Shown here piece after piece: positions 35,928 to 48,677 of a stretch of 64,000 bases of DNA. The stretch covers positions 124,874,001-124,938,000 of the forward strand of contig NC_083869.1 in the NCBI RefSeq assembly GCF_032452875.1, given 5' to 3'. Origin of the DNA: Bos javanicus (Eukaryota > Chordata > Mammalia > Artiodactyla > Bovidae). The notes below the pieces were generated by a model. That model did not search any database and had not been told where the DNA came from. It worked only from the letters and a program-made list of their open reading frames with translations. A program made the translations under genes and the position numbers. Within the stretch, counting starts at the first letter, position 1; every line of letters starts with the position of its first letter.

Positions 35928-36680
35928 CTTCAGTTCAGCTCAGTTCAGTCACTCAGTCGTGTCTGACTCTTTGAGACCCCATGAATTGCAGCACGCCAGG
36001 CCTCCCTGTCCATCACCAACTCCCGGAGTTCACTCAGACTCAAGGCCATCGAGTCAGTGATGCCATCCAGCCATCTCATCCTCTGTCATCCCCTTCTCCT
36101 CCTGCCCCCAATCCCTCTCATCATCAGAGTCTTTTCCAGTGAGTCAACTCTTTGCATGAGGTGGCCAAAGTACTGGAGTTTCAGCTTCAGCATGAGTCCT
36201 TCCAAAGAACACCCAGGACGGATCTCCTTTAGAATGGACTGGTCGGATCTCCTTGCAATCCAAGGGACTCTCAAGAGTCTTCTCCAACACCACAGTTCAA
36301 AAGCATCAATTCTTTGGCACTCAGCTTTCTTCACAGTCCAACTCTCACATCCATACATGACTACTGGAAAACCCATAGCCTTGACTAGACGGACCTTTGT
36401 TGGCAAAGTAGTGTCTCTGCTTTTCAAAATGCTATCTAGGTTGGTCATAACTTTCCTTTCAAGGAGTAAGCGTCTTTTAATTTCATGGCTGCAATCACCA
36501 TCTGCAGTGATTTTGGAGCCCCAAAAAATAAAGTCTGAGCCTGTTTCCACTGTTTCCTCATCTATTTTCCATGAAGTGATGGGACCAGATGCCATGATCT
36601 TAGTTTTCTGAATGTTGAGCTTTAAGCCAACTTTTTCACTCTCCTCTTTCACTTTCATCAAGAGGCTTTTTAGTTCCTCT
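35928..36680 (-). mobile_element. BovB 3' fragment
   Basis: Antisense copy starting CTTCAGTTCAGCTCAGTTCA and reaching GAGGCTTTTTAGTTCCTCTT. The minus strand keeps a 191-codon open stretch (36661-36086) with few lesions, so this is one of the younger copies. Confidence 0.94.
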
Positions 36681-38204
36681 TACATATGATTATTTACCTA
36701 AATTAATATTAATACATTTGTATTAAATACAATTTGCAGTTCAGTTTCTCAACTGTATTAGCCACATTTCACACATGGCTACCACACTGGCCAGTGCAGA
36801 TCTAGAACATTTCCATCACTGCACAAAGTTCTATCAGACAGGGCGAACCCAAAGGATTTTTAAAGCACACTTATAAGTCTTCCACTAACATCAAAACAGA
36901 GTATTTCATAGGCATGTGGTATCTATTTTCCATGCCACCAACTACTAAACATCAACTACTAAAGGCAGTATACTCTGAAGAAACACTGACAGTTTAAAAA
37001 AGTTTCCTTTTATTCAGTTACAAACTACTGAGATATTTATACTCACAATCTTTGATACTCTTCCTTTAACAGCTGAATTACTATTTCCTTTCCTAGTAAC
37101 ACACAAGTAAAGCCTTTGACTATTAATAACAACTTAAAGCCTAAAGAAGGATGATTTTATCTCAGTGTAAAGATATATGTAGAATTATATCCATTTGTTA
37201 TTGCTTGAAAATCAGCAACCTCCATCTTACTGAACATCCATTTAATATTCTTTCTACTCCAAATAGTACTTTTTTCATGTAGTTATAGTGAAAGTGATTG
37301 AGAAATCTTATCTTAAATACAAAAATATTTTATAAAACCACATAACATCCATAAAAACTAAGTCCCAAATGGCCTCCACTAAGGAACCTGGAGGTATCAA
37401 TGATGTGTAGAAACTAACCAGTCAGAAATTAAGGAGCTGCCCATCACAGGGTTTTTGACACACTGGATGTTCTCCAGTAAGGTGGCATTCATTGCTGATG
37501 ACTCAGAGAGATGACTCTGAGCCAGTATCACTTCTCTCCTTCCTTCTCTCTCTTTCATAACTCTAACTTCTTTGGCCCTCAGTTTCATTTTAAGACAGTA
37601 AGAAAGAAACCTAATTACCAATACTCAGCCACATATCCAGTGGGAATACAATTCATGCCTGATGATAGCTATAACATTTGTAACAGTTATTCAGAAATTT
37701 CCAACAGGAAATCCTCTTAAACATTCTTTTCCGGTACATGTGCAGGAGCATACATACTTTATCTTCTACTAAATAAAAATTCTGAGTAATGAACACCTGG
37801 TTACACCATGAGTCAACAGTAATTCCGCAAAAGAACCAAGGGTGACTACACAAACGGTGTTTCTATCAAACTTGCTCCATCCAGTAATTCAATGTACTTT
37901 ATTCTGTTTTCTATGTAAGAGATATCCATCTCTTTTATACCATTCTTTTCCCTCAAAACTCTCAAACTTTCACAACCACAGAACCTAGGACGTGAGGCAC
38001 TGGAGGAAAAATTGGTTGTATTTATAAATTCAAAGAGAAGAAGTGTTGTGGATTACACATACCTTTGCTTCTACATCTTATTTTTTAAAAAGTAACAGTG
38101 AAACATATTAACACTTTAGGGAAACAATGCATGAAGTCAGAGGAAGTAGGAACAAACTGTCCCTTCGCTCATCTGACAAAGCAATGAGACCAATTCTAGT
38201 TTTG

Positions 38205-40090
38205 TAGCTGTTAAGTTGCCCAGTCAGGTTCCACTCCCTGCAGACCCCATGGACTGCAGCATGCCAGGCTTCCCTAATCCTTCACCTCTTCTGCAGTTTG
38301 CTCAAACTCATGCTCATCAAGATGCTATCCAACCATCTCATCCTCTGTCGCCTCCTTCTCTTCCTGCTCTGGATCCTTCCCAGCATCAAAGCTTTTCCAA
38401 TGAGTCAGCTCTTCACATCAGGTGGCCAAAGTACTAAAGCTTCAGCTTCAGTCCTTCCAATGAATATTCAGGGTTGATTTCCTTTAGGATTGACTGGTTT
38501 GCTCTCTCTGCTGTCCAAGAGACTCTCAAGATTATTCTTCAGCACCACACTTCAAAAGCATCAGTTCTTCAGCACTCAGCCTTCTTTATGGTCCAACTCT
38601 CACATCCATACATGACTACTGGAAAAAACCACAGCTTTGACTATATGGACCTTTGTCAGCAAAGTGATTTCTCTGCTTTTTAATACACTGTCTAGGATAG
38701 CTTTTCTCCCAAGGAGCAAGTGTCTTTTAATTTCATGGCTGCAGTCATTGTCCACAGTGATTCTGGAGCCCAAGAAAACAAAATCCACCACTGTTTCCAC
38801 TCCGCCCCCCCGCCCCCAATCTATTTGCCATGAACTGATATGACCAGATGCCATGATCTTAATTTTTTGAATTTTGTATTTTAAACCAACTTTTTTTACT
38901 CTCCTTTTTCACCCTCATCAAAAGCCTCTTTAGTTCCTCTTTGCTTTCTCTCTTTAGAGCAGTATCATCTGCATATCTGAGTCTGTTCATATTTTTCTTT
39001 GCAATCTTAATTCCAGCTTGTGATTCATCTAGCCTGGCATTTCTCATGATATATTCTGCATATAAGTTAAATAAGCAGGGTGACAATATATAGCCTTGTC
39101 ATACTCCTTTCCCAATTTCGAACCAGTCTGTTGTTCCATGTCCAGTTCTAACTGCTGCTTCTTGTCCTGCACACAGGTTTCTCAGCAGACAGGTAAGGTG
39201 GTCTGGTATTCCTATCTCTTTAAGAATTTTCCACAGTTTGTTGTAACCCACACAAAGGCTTCTGTATAGTCAATGAAGCAGATGTTTTTCTTTAGAATTC
39301 ACTTGCTTTTTCTATGATCCATCGGATGTTTTCAATTTGATATCTGGTTCCTCTGCCTTTTCTAAAACCAGCTTGTACATCTGGAAGTTCACAGTTCACG
39401 TATTGCTAAAGCCTGGCTTGGAGAATTTTGAGCATTACTTTACTAGCGTGTGAGATGAGTGCAATTGTGCAGTAGTTTGAGCATTCTTTGGCATTGCCTT
39501 TCTTTGGGATTGGAATGAAAACTGACCTTTTCCAGTCCTGTGGCCACTGCTGAGTTTTTCAAATTTTTTGGCATATTGAGTGCAGCACTTGAACAGCACC
39601 ATCTTTTAGGATTTAAAATTCCTCAGCTGGAATTCCATCCCCTGCACTAGCTTTGTTCGTAGTAATGCTTCCTAAGTCCCACTTGACTTCACACTCCAGG
39701 AAGTCTGACTCTAGGTAGAGTGACCACACCACTGTGGTTATCTGGGTCATTAAGACCTTTTTTGTACAATTCTTCTGTGTATTATTGCCAATCTCTTCTG
39801 ATTCTGTTAGGTCCTCTGTCCTTTATTGAGCCCATCTTTGCATGAAATGTTCCTTTGGTATCTCTAATTTTCTTGACGAGATCTCTACTCTTTCCCATTC
39901 TTTTGTTCTCCTCTGTTTCTTTGCGCTGTTCACTTAAGAAGGCTTTCTTATCTCTCCTGGATACTCTCTGGAACTCTGCATTGAGTTGAGCATATCTTTC
40001 CCTTTCTTCTTTGCCTTTCACTTTTCTTTTCTCAGCTATTTGTAAGGCCTCCTCAGACAACCACTTTGCCTTCTTGTTTAACCTTTCCTA
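38205..40090 (-). mobile_element. 5'-truncated BovB, about 1.9 kb
   Basis: Antisense copy from the 3' region at 38205 through the RT (GFRKGRGTRYQ-like text near 39370 and YADD near 38966-38977) to the linker between endonuclease and RT, ending near CTTCTTGTTTAACC. It is interrupted by many stops and small deletions. Confidence 0.93.
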
Positions 40091-41194
40091 GTTTAACCTT
40101 TCTGAAAAACTAATCTTTATTAGGGCTACTACCAAGTCTATAAAAATGGAGTCACCAAATAAAATCTTTCAAGAGGCAAATTTGATTATTGTTTTTTCAT
40201 CCTAAAAATGAAATAATGTCTTTGTTGAAAAAGCCCTAAATCAAACAAGATCCAATTAGCTAGAAGTACTTTACCCCTTTTCACCTTGTTCCCAGACCTA
40301 GGCACCAAGAGCCTTCAGAATACCACCTATCCTAAAACCCAACTGCCGATAACCAAATTTGCTGTGTTAATTTGTAGTGAATGAAAAAGAAAAAAGATAA
40401 AATGATTCTTCTGGGATTTATTCACTTGGGCCAAAAATCTTCTATATCCTTAAAAAAATCTTATAAATTTTCGCAGTCTGACAGAATTTGTGCACCATAG
40501 GGTTCGAAAGTGACATCTTTTATGTGTGTTTGGGACACTAATAATTTCCTTCTTACCTGCCTCAGTTTTGTCCCATTCTGATCTAGTCTCAACAGCGGTA
40601 CCAACATGACCTTTATAAAAACACAAATCTGATAGGGTTCTTCACAGTTTACAAAAAATACTTCGACACCTGGCCCAATGCCTTTCCTTTTAGATTATAG
40701 ATTTGTCTTTCTCCGTCTTACTTCCCTCAGTATGAAAATCTCTAGGTCCATCCATGTTGTTGCACCAGCGCCTCATCTTTCTACCTAAACTTTTCTCTCA
40801 CCTCTCCCCTATGGCTGCTGTTGTTAGTCCTATTCCAAACCACGTGGAATTCCTAAACTATGACAATATTTGCCCAGGTCTTCCTACCCACGCATTTGCT
40901 ATTCTAGCTGCCTAAAATGTCCTTTCCATCTATTTCTTAATCTGGCTAACTCCCACTCCTACAAAATTCAGCTTATGTACCACTTCTTCTAGGAAGCCTT
41001 CCATGAACATCTACCTTTCTGTACTTTAGATTGAATTATGCATGTATGGTTATATGTTACATGTTATTACAAATTCACTTCCATAGACACAGCAACACAA
41101 TCTTTTCATTATTGCTGCTTTTAGATTTATAAAAAACATTTTTTTAAAAAGCTCAGCTTTTCTTCTAGTTCCTAAGAGAAACAGAAGAACTAAA

Positions 41195-41312
41195 GTAGTG
41201 CCATGCCGTGCCATGCTGTCGCTTCAGTCATGTGACCCTATGGACTGTAGCCTGCCAGGTTCCTCTATCCATGGGATTCACCAGGCAAGATACTGGAGTG
41301 GGCTGAAAGAAG
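41195..41312 (-). mobile_element. Bov-A/Bov-tA fragment
   Basis: GCTGTCGCTTCAGTCATGTG through GGACTGTAGCCTGCCAGGTT to CAAGATACTGGAGTGGGCTG. This is a partial antisense copy. Confidence 0.8.
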
Positions 41313-41400
41313 CACTACCAGTTTCTAATCGCTCAAAGCTGATCTTTGCATCTTCTCCCCTTCATTCCTGTTTCCTGGTTTCTGTACATTTTACTAAATG

Positions 41401-41600
41401 GGGCTTCCCAGGTGGTACTAGTGGTAGAGAATCTGCCTGAGAATGCAGGAGATGCAAGAGACACGGGTTTGACCCCTGGGTGGGGAACAAACAGCAACCC
41501 ACTGAGCACATGTGGCTTCCTGACCTCTGCGCTTTTCTGCTGTGCTCACTGCTGCTGCTCAGATAGTAAAAGTTTCCATCAAAAAAAAAAAAAAAAAAAA
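41401..41600 (+). mobile_element. Bov-tA head joined to unidentified poly(A) sequence
   Basis: A tRNA-like head (GGGCTTCCCAGGTGGTACTA, GGGTTTGACCCCTGGG) is followed by about 90 bp that does not match a Bov-A body, ending in A20 (41581-41600). I see no clear target duplication. It could be a chimeric retrocopy or a degraded SINE. Confidence 0.5.
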
Positions 41601-41744
41601 TCAAAACATAAATTATACTACACAAAATGGTTTACTGTTACATATGAACATCTCTAACAAAAGATTTTTTGAAAAAGAAAGCTAAAACTCAGGGAAGATA
41701 AATTAAGTTCAACTTCTTTGCATTCCTTCTCCCCATTCTCTCAG

Positions 41745-41990
41745 AATAACAACAACTAGCATTAATTGAGCATGTATTATAATGCCAGGGACTATTCTAA
41801 GCACTGAGTTTTGTCTAACTCTTACAACAAGCCTATAAGAAGGATAACATTTATTATCCCCATTTAATAGTTGAGGAAACTGAGTCACCCAGGGGTAAAC
41901 TTGTCCAAGGAGTTCATAGCTAATAAATGGCAAAGCTAGGCTTCATATCTAAGTAATCTTTGTATCTAAACAGTAAGCACATCTAAGTGG
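41745..41990 (-). mobile_element. MIR SINE
   Basis: Antisense MIR: TGCCAGGGACTATTCTAAGC, TTATCCCCATTTAATAGTTG, AGGAAACTGAGTCACCCAGG. Confidence 0.87.
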
Positions 41991-42973
41991 GTGTAAATCT
42001 CCACTCCCAACTACTACTAAACAGACTTTGAATTCACACAATACCTCCTAGGTGTCAGATAAGAACATTTATTTTTAACCTTAGAAAAACTTTAGGAGAT
42101 AGTACTTTAACAAAGTAAAATTCAGATACAGAAGAGTTATGTCAATTGCCCAAAATGACAATGTTAAATTTAAAACACCAAAAATTCTCTCAGCTTATTT
42201 CTGATATTTTCCAGTATGACACCAACAAGAATGATGTTTCTTATTTCAAAATCAATCTTAAAGGGATTTCTTAGAAAATAAGTGAAAGGTCTATAATAAA
42301 GAAAAGCTGACTACATGGGAAAGAACCATTTCTACTCCTCAAACCAAATCTAGAACAAAAACACTTCAGTCCTAGTATTTCATGAGAAACCCAAATTTTA
42401 CCACCATGTACCGTCTACCCATACTACCTAAGATACTTAGGAAGCCCCTAGTTTTTCCTATTTTGCCATGTTCACCAATTTTTCCTGTTAGGTTCAAGAC
42501 AAAAACAATAAGACAAACTCTCCTTAAAGTCATCAATTCTAAAGTGTTCAAAGAACACAGGTATAGAAAAGGCAATGTTAATGCTATAGAGTAAGTTTTG
42601 TTTTGACAATTTCCTTAAGTACAAGTCACGTTGAAAAATGTGGCATGAAATTTCAATAGCAATTATTTTTATCTATATAAAACCATTCATTCATTCTGTG
42701 TAGCATTAATAGTTTTTCATCTCCTCTTTGAGTGCTGAAACTGTATTTTATTGCCCCCCCTCCCCCGCCCTTCATGGCAGCTAGGGTAATGTGCCTAAGA
42801 AAACTTATTAAATGAATTAATGAATCATTCAGCCAAGCAATCAACCATCCATCTACTTTTTCTCCTTTTGACTGGTTAGGGTATGTTGTAAGTATGACAA
42901 TAAATCATCAAGCAAAACTAAGTGGACGTCATTGTTAAACGTAAGCTACTGGCCCTGGATGCATTATGAGATT

Positions 42974-43140
42974 TTTTTTTTTTTCTTTATTTAATAAATG
43001 CATGGAAGGGAAAAGGGAAAGGGAAGTCGCTCAGTCGTGTTTGACTCTTCCCGACCCCATGGACGGCAGCCTACCGGGCTCCTCCGCCCATGGGAGTTTC
43101 CAGGCGAGAGGACTGGAGTGGGTTGCCGTGGCCTTCTCCG
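42974..43140 (-). mobile_element. single-monomer Bov-A with AATAAA and poly(A) tail
   Basis: On the minus strand this is one CpG-rich Bov-A monomer followed by linker text, AATAAAG and a poly(A) run, instead of a second monomer and (AGC)n. A perfect 13-bp duplication GCATTATGAGATT (42961-42973 and 43141-43153) proves it is a separate retroinsertion. Confidence 0.93.
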
Positions 43141-43695
43141 GCATTATGAGATTATAACTAAAAGTAACAAGCATGCCCCAAAGTGCTTCACCCCAGCCAG
43201 GAATGTCTTTCCTTTGCTGCCACTTTTCTCTTTTACTATTAAGACATAATTCTTAAGGGTTCTTGCTACTCAAGCACTTTGATTATTAAGCTCTGGACTG
43301 AAAAGGGAAAGGATGGGGTGGGGATTGAGGGTGCGGCAAAATGGACAAAACAAAGCAGGCAGATCCATCTGCTTTACAGCATCTAAGTTCTTTTAGAGAT
43401 CAAAGAAGAAAAACAAAATATACAATCATCGAAAGAAACCTGAAGTTTTAAGATGTTTAAGCAGTCAAGTAAAATGTAGTATTTATTTAATCTTACGCAG
43501 TGAAACAAAGGAAAGCTATAGCTACAGACTGAAATCTGATACGATGTCACTCTGGCCAGCAATGGATACACACTAGCATGATGAGGAAAAAATAAAACAC
43601 CAGTCTTCAAAAGAGGAATTGAAGGCCATTAACACCATCCACAAGATAGTCCATTATACTACTATCCCCTTCTTTTAATGGAAGCCTCCGATACG

Positions 43696-43730
43696 GGGTG
43701 TGTATGTGTGTGCACATGTGTGTGTGTTCT
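43696..43730 (+). repeat. (TG)n-rich microsatellite
   Basis: Interrupted TG run: GTGTGTATGTGTGTGCACAT then GTGTGTGTGT. Confidence 0.8.
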
Positions 43731-43974
43731 GGACTCCAATGATGTTTCAAATTGCAATCTTGTAAAACCTATCCTGTCTTTGCATCAAGTCAAGGCTCTA
43801 TCATGAAAGGCCATTTTTAATATGATAGAACTCTAGAGGCCCCAGAAGCCAACCATTGAGGTGGTTTTGAAACTAATGGTCCCCTGCCTAATGCAAAATG
43901 TTCATACTAGCTGTACTTTCAACTTTTAAATCTCACTGATCATATGAAATCTGAATTTGAAGTAAAGTTGAGAT

Positions 43975-44096
43975 TTTTTTTTTTTTTTTGCCATGCCACG
44001 TGGCCTGTGGAATCTTAGTATCCAACCGTGGATTAAACCCATGCCCCCTGCAGTGGAAGCATGAAGTCTTAACCACTGGACCCCCAGGAAAGTCCC
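43975..44096 (-). mobile_element. CHR-type tRNA SINE
   Basis: Antisense copy: T-run, GCCATGCCACGTGGCCTGTG, TGGATTAAACCCATGCCCCC, CACTGGACCCCCAGGAAAGT. Confidence 0.87.
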
Positions 44097-44569
44097 ACTC
44101 ATCACTGACTATTAAACCATAAAAATGTCAAGAATTTTAAAGTTTTCTTTAATAAAAGTAATACACACTTTTAAAGGGAAATATGCTAATACACTGTGCT
44201 GTGCACACTGCTCTTTATCAAGGTAAATAGTTAAGGAGAATAAGGAATATTCTCTTAGATCTTAAAATGACTATGATAATAAATACAATGTAGAACTGGT
44301 GTAAAAACTGACAGATAGTTCAACAGAACAGACTATATGATCCAAAAAATACGCTTGAGACCTTTTAAAACTTAGCTTGAGCAAAATGGCATCATAAATC
44401 AATAAAAAAGGGCAGACTAACACTATTTCTTATTAAGATTATTCATTGGTATTTTATAATTTTAGTTGTAAATACTTTCAAATCCCCTTGGTTTTTAAGA
44501 TATTTATTCTACATACATAAAAAAATTTTAATGATTCATTTTTGAACATTTAAGTTGCATTTAGTCAGC

Positions 44570-44850
44570 CATTTTACTGAACTTTTTTTCAGTTGATTCT
44601 TTTGGGACTATTTTTCTAAAGAGACAATAATATTAGCCAATAAGTTTATACTTATTCTGTTCATTATTGGAACCATATCTCTAGCGATTGCTCATCTTAC
44701 TGTACCAAGAACCCCCAAAATAATGTTAAATAAAGTAACAGTGGGCGTTCTTTTCTTGCTCTTGCTCTAGCAGGCATTTCTTCAGTATTCATGGTAACTG
44801 TGGTAGTGTCTCTTGGTTTCACATAGCAGTTCTTTATGAAAGGGTTATAT
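44570..44850 (-). mobile_element. possible L1 remnant
   Basis: Plus-strand text AATAATGTTAAATAAAGTAA with CAGTGGGCGTTCTTTTCTTG resembles the antisense of L1 ORF2. It is strongly diverged. Confidence 0.4.
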
Positions 44851-44971
44851 AAACACATTATAAAAGAAAAAAATGAACTAAAAGCATATATACAACATTC
44901 ATGTTATGGGTTGTCACTGAACTGTGGTGGTAAAAGGAGATTAGATCTAATTTTTATAAAACATGTCCTAA

Positions 44972-45369
44972 TGTGAAGAAGGCTGAACGCCGAAGAATTG
45001 ATGCTTTTGAACTGTGGTGTTGGAGAAGACTCTTGAGAGTCCCTTGGACTGCAAGGAGATCCAACCAGTCCATTTTGAAGATCAGCCCTGGGATTTCTTT
45101 GGAAGGAATGATGCTGAAGCTGAAACTCCAGTACTTTGGCCACCTCATGCGAAGAGTTGACTCATTGGAAAAGACTCTGATGCTGGGAGGGATTGGGGGC
45201 AGGAGGAGAAGGGGACGACAGAGGATGAGATGGCTGGATGGCATCACTGACTCGATGGCCTTGAGTCTGAGTGAACTCCGGGAGTTGGTGATGGACAGGG
45301 AGGCCTGGCGTGCTGCGATTCATGTGGTCGCGAAGAGTCGGACACGACTGAGCAACTGAACTGAACTGA
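44972..45369 (+). mobile_element. BovB 3' fragment, (GAACT)n tail (tandem partner 1)
   Basis: TGTGAAGAAGGCTGAACGCC to AGTCGGACACGACTGAGCAA with tail at 45354-45369. It has the subfamily text CTGGGATTTCTTTGGAAG and a 128-codon open stretch. A second BovB follows directly in the same orientation. Confidence 0.93.
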
Positions 45370-45379
45370 ATGTGAAGCA

Positions 45380-46343
45380 ATAGTTAGAACTGGACATGGA
45401 ACAACAGACTGGTTCCAAATAGGAAAAGGAGTTCGTCAAGGCTGTATATTGTTACCCTGCTTATTTAACTTATATGCAGAGTACATCATGAGAAACGCTG
45501 GGCTGGAAGAAGCACAAGCTGGAATCAAGATTGCCAGGAGAAATATCAATAACCTCAGATATGCAGATGACACCACCCTTGTGGCAGAAAGTGAAGAGGA
45601 ACTAAAAAGCCTCTTGATGAAAGTGAAAGAGGAGAGTGAAAAGGTTGGCTTAACGCTCAACATTCAGAAAACGAAGATCATGGCATCTGATCCCATCACT
45701 TTGTGGGAAGTAGATGGGGAAACAGTGGAAGCAGTGTCAGGCTTTATTTTTTGGGGCTCCAAAATCACTGCAGATGGTGATTGCAGCCATGAAATTAAAA
45801 GATGCTTACTCCTTGGAAGGAAAGTTATGACCAACCTAGATAACATAGTAAAAAGCAGGGACATTATTTTGCCAACAAAGGTCCATCTAGTCAAGGCTAT
45901 GGGTTTTCCCAGTGGTCATGTATGGATGTGAGAGTTGGACTGTGAAGAAAGCTGAGTGCTGAAGAATTGATGCTTTTGAACTGTGGTGTTGGAGAAGACT
46001 CTTGAGAGTCTCTTGGACTGCAAGGAGATCCAACCAGTCCATTCTAAAGGAGATCAGTCCTGGGTATTCATTGGAAGGACTGATGCTGAAGTTGAAACTC
46101 CAATACTTTGGCCACCTCATGCAAAGAGCTGACTCATTGGAAAAGACTCTGATGCTAGGAGGGATTGGGGGCAGGAGGAGAAGGGGATGACAGAGGATGA
46201 GATGGCTGGATGGCATCACCGACTTGATGGACATGGGTTTGGGTGAACTCCGGGAGTTGGTGATGGACAGGGAGGCCTAGCATGCTGCAGTTCATGGGGT
46301 CGCAAAGAGTCGGACATGACTGAGCGAATGAACTGAACTGAAT
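45380..46343 (+). mobile_element. 5'-truncated BovB (tandem partner 2)
   Basis: It starts at AGCAATAGTTAGAACTGGAC in the RT domain. YADD is near 45562-45573 in a 160-codon open piece (45449-45931). It ends AATGAACTGAACTGA at 46343. It carries the other subfamily text TGGGTATTCATTGGAAGG. Confidence 0.93.
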
Positions 46344-46410
46344 GTTACCGATTTTAAAATCAATTGAGTAAAAAAAAGAAAGAAAAAAATTGAGTAAAAA
46401 ATGTGCTTGC

Positions 46411-46551
46411 TATTTTTTTTTAAATTTTATTTCTTTATTTAGCTGTGCCAGGTCTTAGTTGCCGTGTGTAGGAGCTTTCACTGCAGCATGTGGGATCTAG
46501 GTCCCCAACCAGGGATCGAACCTGGGCCCCCTGCATTGGGAGCATGGAGTC
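46411..46551 (-). mobile_element. tRNA-derived SINE, truncated
   Basis: Antisense: TTTAGCTGTGCCAGGTCTTA, AACCAGGGATCGAACCTGGG, TTGGGAGCATGGAGTC. The tRNA head is cut off and followed by a T-run. Confidence 0.82.
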
Positions 46552-46859
46552 TTTTTTTTTTTTTTTGATAATACATTTTTTTTCAATTTTATTTATTTGA
46601 TTTTTTTTTTCTAATTTTATTTTACTGGGTATATGATCTATCTTTTTCTCTACTGTGGTTGATATAGCATTTTAACTGTCTGCTTCTCCAAAATATGAAT
46701 GAAATTGTCCATAAAACCCACTGTGTTTTACCTTTTTTATCATGCCTATTAGTCTATATGGGATTTTCATATATTGAGTCACTTTGGCAAACTGTATTTC
46801 CCTAGAAAATTACCTATTTCATCAGGAATTTATTAAGAAAGGTGTCAAAGTATTCAGGG

Positions 46860-48380
46860 GACAATGAAGAGTATTTTCAACTTCATACCATATCTAAAAG
46901 TTAACTCAAAAAGAACCACTGCCCTAAATGTAAAACCCAAAACTGCAAAACATTTTGAAGGAAAAACAAAAATACCTTTCTAATCTTGAGTTAAATAAAG
47001 ATTTCTTAGAAGACAAGAACAGTAACCTTAAAAAGAAAAAACAAAAAAAAAACTGGACTTCATCAAAGTAAAACATCTGCTAATAAGAGAAACCACAGGC
47101 TGGGAAAAGACATTTGTAATAACACATAAAGAATTTATATGTGAGCCATGTAAAAAACATTCACAACTCAAAAAAATAAGCCAATTGTTAAAAAGACCAA
47201 GATTTGAACAGATATTTCATCAAAGAAAAGATATGAATGGCAAATAAACATATGAAAAATTACTCAATATTATTACTCATGAGGGAACTGCATATTAAAA
47301 TCACAATGAGATACCACCATACACCTATTAATTATTAGACTGGCCAAAATCCAGAACACGGACAGCACCAAATGCTGGTGAAGGTATGGAGCAACAGGAA
47401 CTCATTCACTGCTGATGGGAATGCCAAATGGGACAGCCACTCAGGAAGAGAATATGGGGTATTATATTTATGTATTTTGGTTGTGCTGGATCTTTGTTGC
47501 TGTGCACAGGCTTTCTCTAGTTTCGGCGACCACAGGCTACTCGCTAATTGCAGTGCACAGGCTACTCGCTAATTGCAGTGCACAGGCTTCTCATAGTGCT
47601 GGCTTCTCTTACTGAGGGACACAGGCTCTACGGTGCGGGGGCTTCAGCAGTTGTGACACACCGGTGTAGTTACCCCATGGCACATGGAATCTTCTCGGAC
47701 CAGGGATTGAACCCATGTCCTCTGCATTGGCAGGTGGATTCTTTACCACTGGCCTACCATGGAAGTCCTGGGAGTTTCTTTAAAAAACTAAACATACTCT
47801 TATACATTTAAGTATGGTACCCCTTGGTATTTACCCAAATAACTGAAAACTAATGTCCATACAAAAACTACACACAGATGTTTATACCAACTTTATTCAT
47901 AACTGCCATAACCGGAAGCAAACTGATGCTCTTCAGTAGGTAAAAGGATAAATAAATCACAATACATCCAAATAAAGGATTATTTTTTAGTGCTAAAAAG
48001 GAAAGAGCTATCAAGTCACAAAAAGACATTGGAGGAGCCATAAATGCATACCACTAAATGACAGAAGTCAATCTGAAAAAACCATATGAAAAAGCTACTA
48101 TATGATTCCAATGTTGTTACATTCTGGAAAAGGTATGAAAGGAATGAACTACTGATACAAGCAACAATATCTATGAATCTTGACAGCTTTATGCCAAGCG
48201 GAAACACCAGACAAAGGCTACTATTGTATAATTCTGATTATAAAAGGTAAGCAGGGGACTTTTGGCAATGAAGGAAATACTCTACATCTTGATTGTGGTG
48301 GTAGTTACACGATTTTATGTTTGTCAAACAGCACTATTACATACTTTAAAAGGTAATTTTACTGCATATAAAATTTATTC
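46860..48380 (+). mobile_element. old L1 3' end, split by CHR SINE
   Basis: CTGGACTTCATCAAAGTAAA, ATTAAAATCACAATGAGATA and TGGTGAAGGTATGGAGCAAC mark the L1 ORF2 3' region. After the SINE it resumes with AAACATACTCTTATACATTT and the 3' UTR. No frame is preserved. Confidence 0.85.
47456..47769 (-). mobile_element. CHR SINE inside the L1
   Basis: Antisense long CHR: TTTTGGTTGTGCTGGATCTT, GACCAGGGATTGAACCCATG, CACTGGCCTACCATGGAAGT. It includes an internal duplication of CAGGCTACTCGCTAATTGCA at 47532 and 47562. Confidence 0.9.
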
Positions 48381-48560
48381 TCTTTCTTTTATATATCTTA
48401 ATTTTTAACAGAGAAATATAAAGAAAGAACTAAAATGCCAATAACCCTTCAATCCAGATAAAATCCTTTTCTATGTTAAAAAACAAAATACATTTGCAAA
48501 CCATACAGGAATATACAAAATGTTAACTGAAAACCATCCATCCTTCCTATCCTCCCCCCC

Positions 48561-48677
48561 CTTTTTTTTTGCCACGCTACACAGTCTGGGGGATCTTAGT
48601 GCCCTGATCAGGGACTGAACTCCAGCCCAAGGTAGTGAAAGCTCTGAGTCTTAACCACTGGACGCTGGGGAATTCCC
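48561..48677 (-). mobile_element. CHR-type tRNA SINE
   Basis: Antisense copy: TTTGCCACGCTACACAGTCT, GATCAGGGACTGAACTCCAG, CACTGGACGCTGGGGAATTC. Confidence 0.85.

Noticed and set aside
36086..36661. 191-codon ORF as a real gene
   Set aside because: It is the C-terminal part of a BovB polyprotein in a 5'-truncated copy with no start context.
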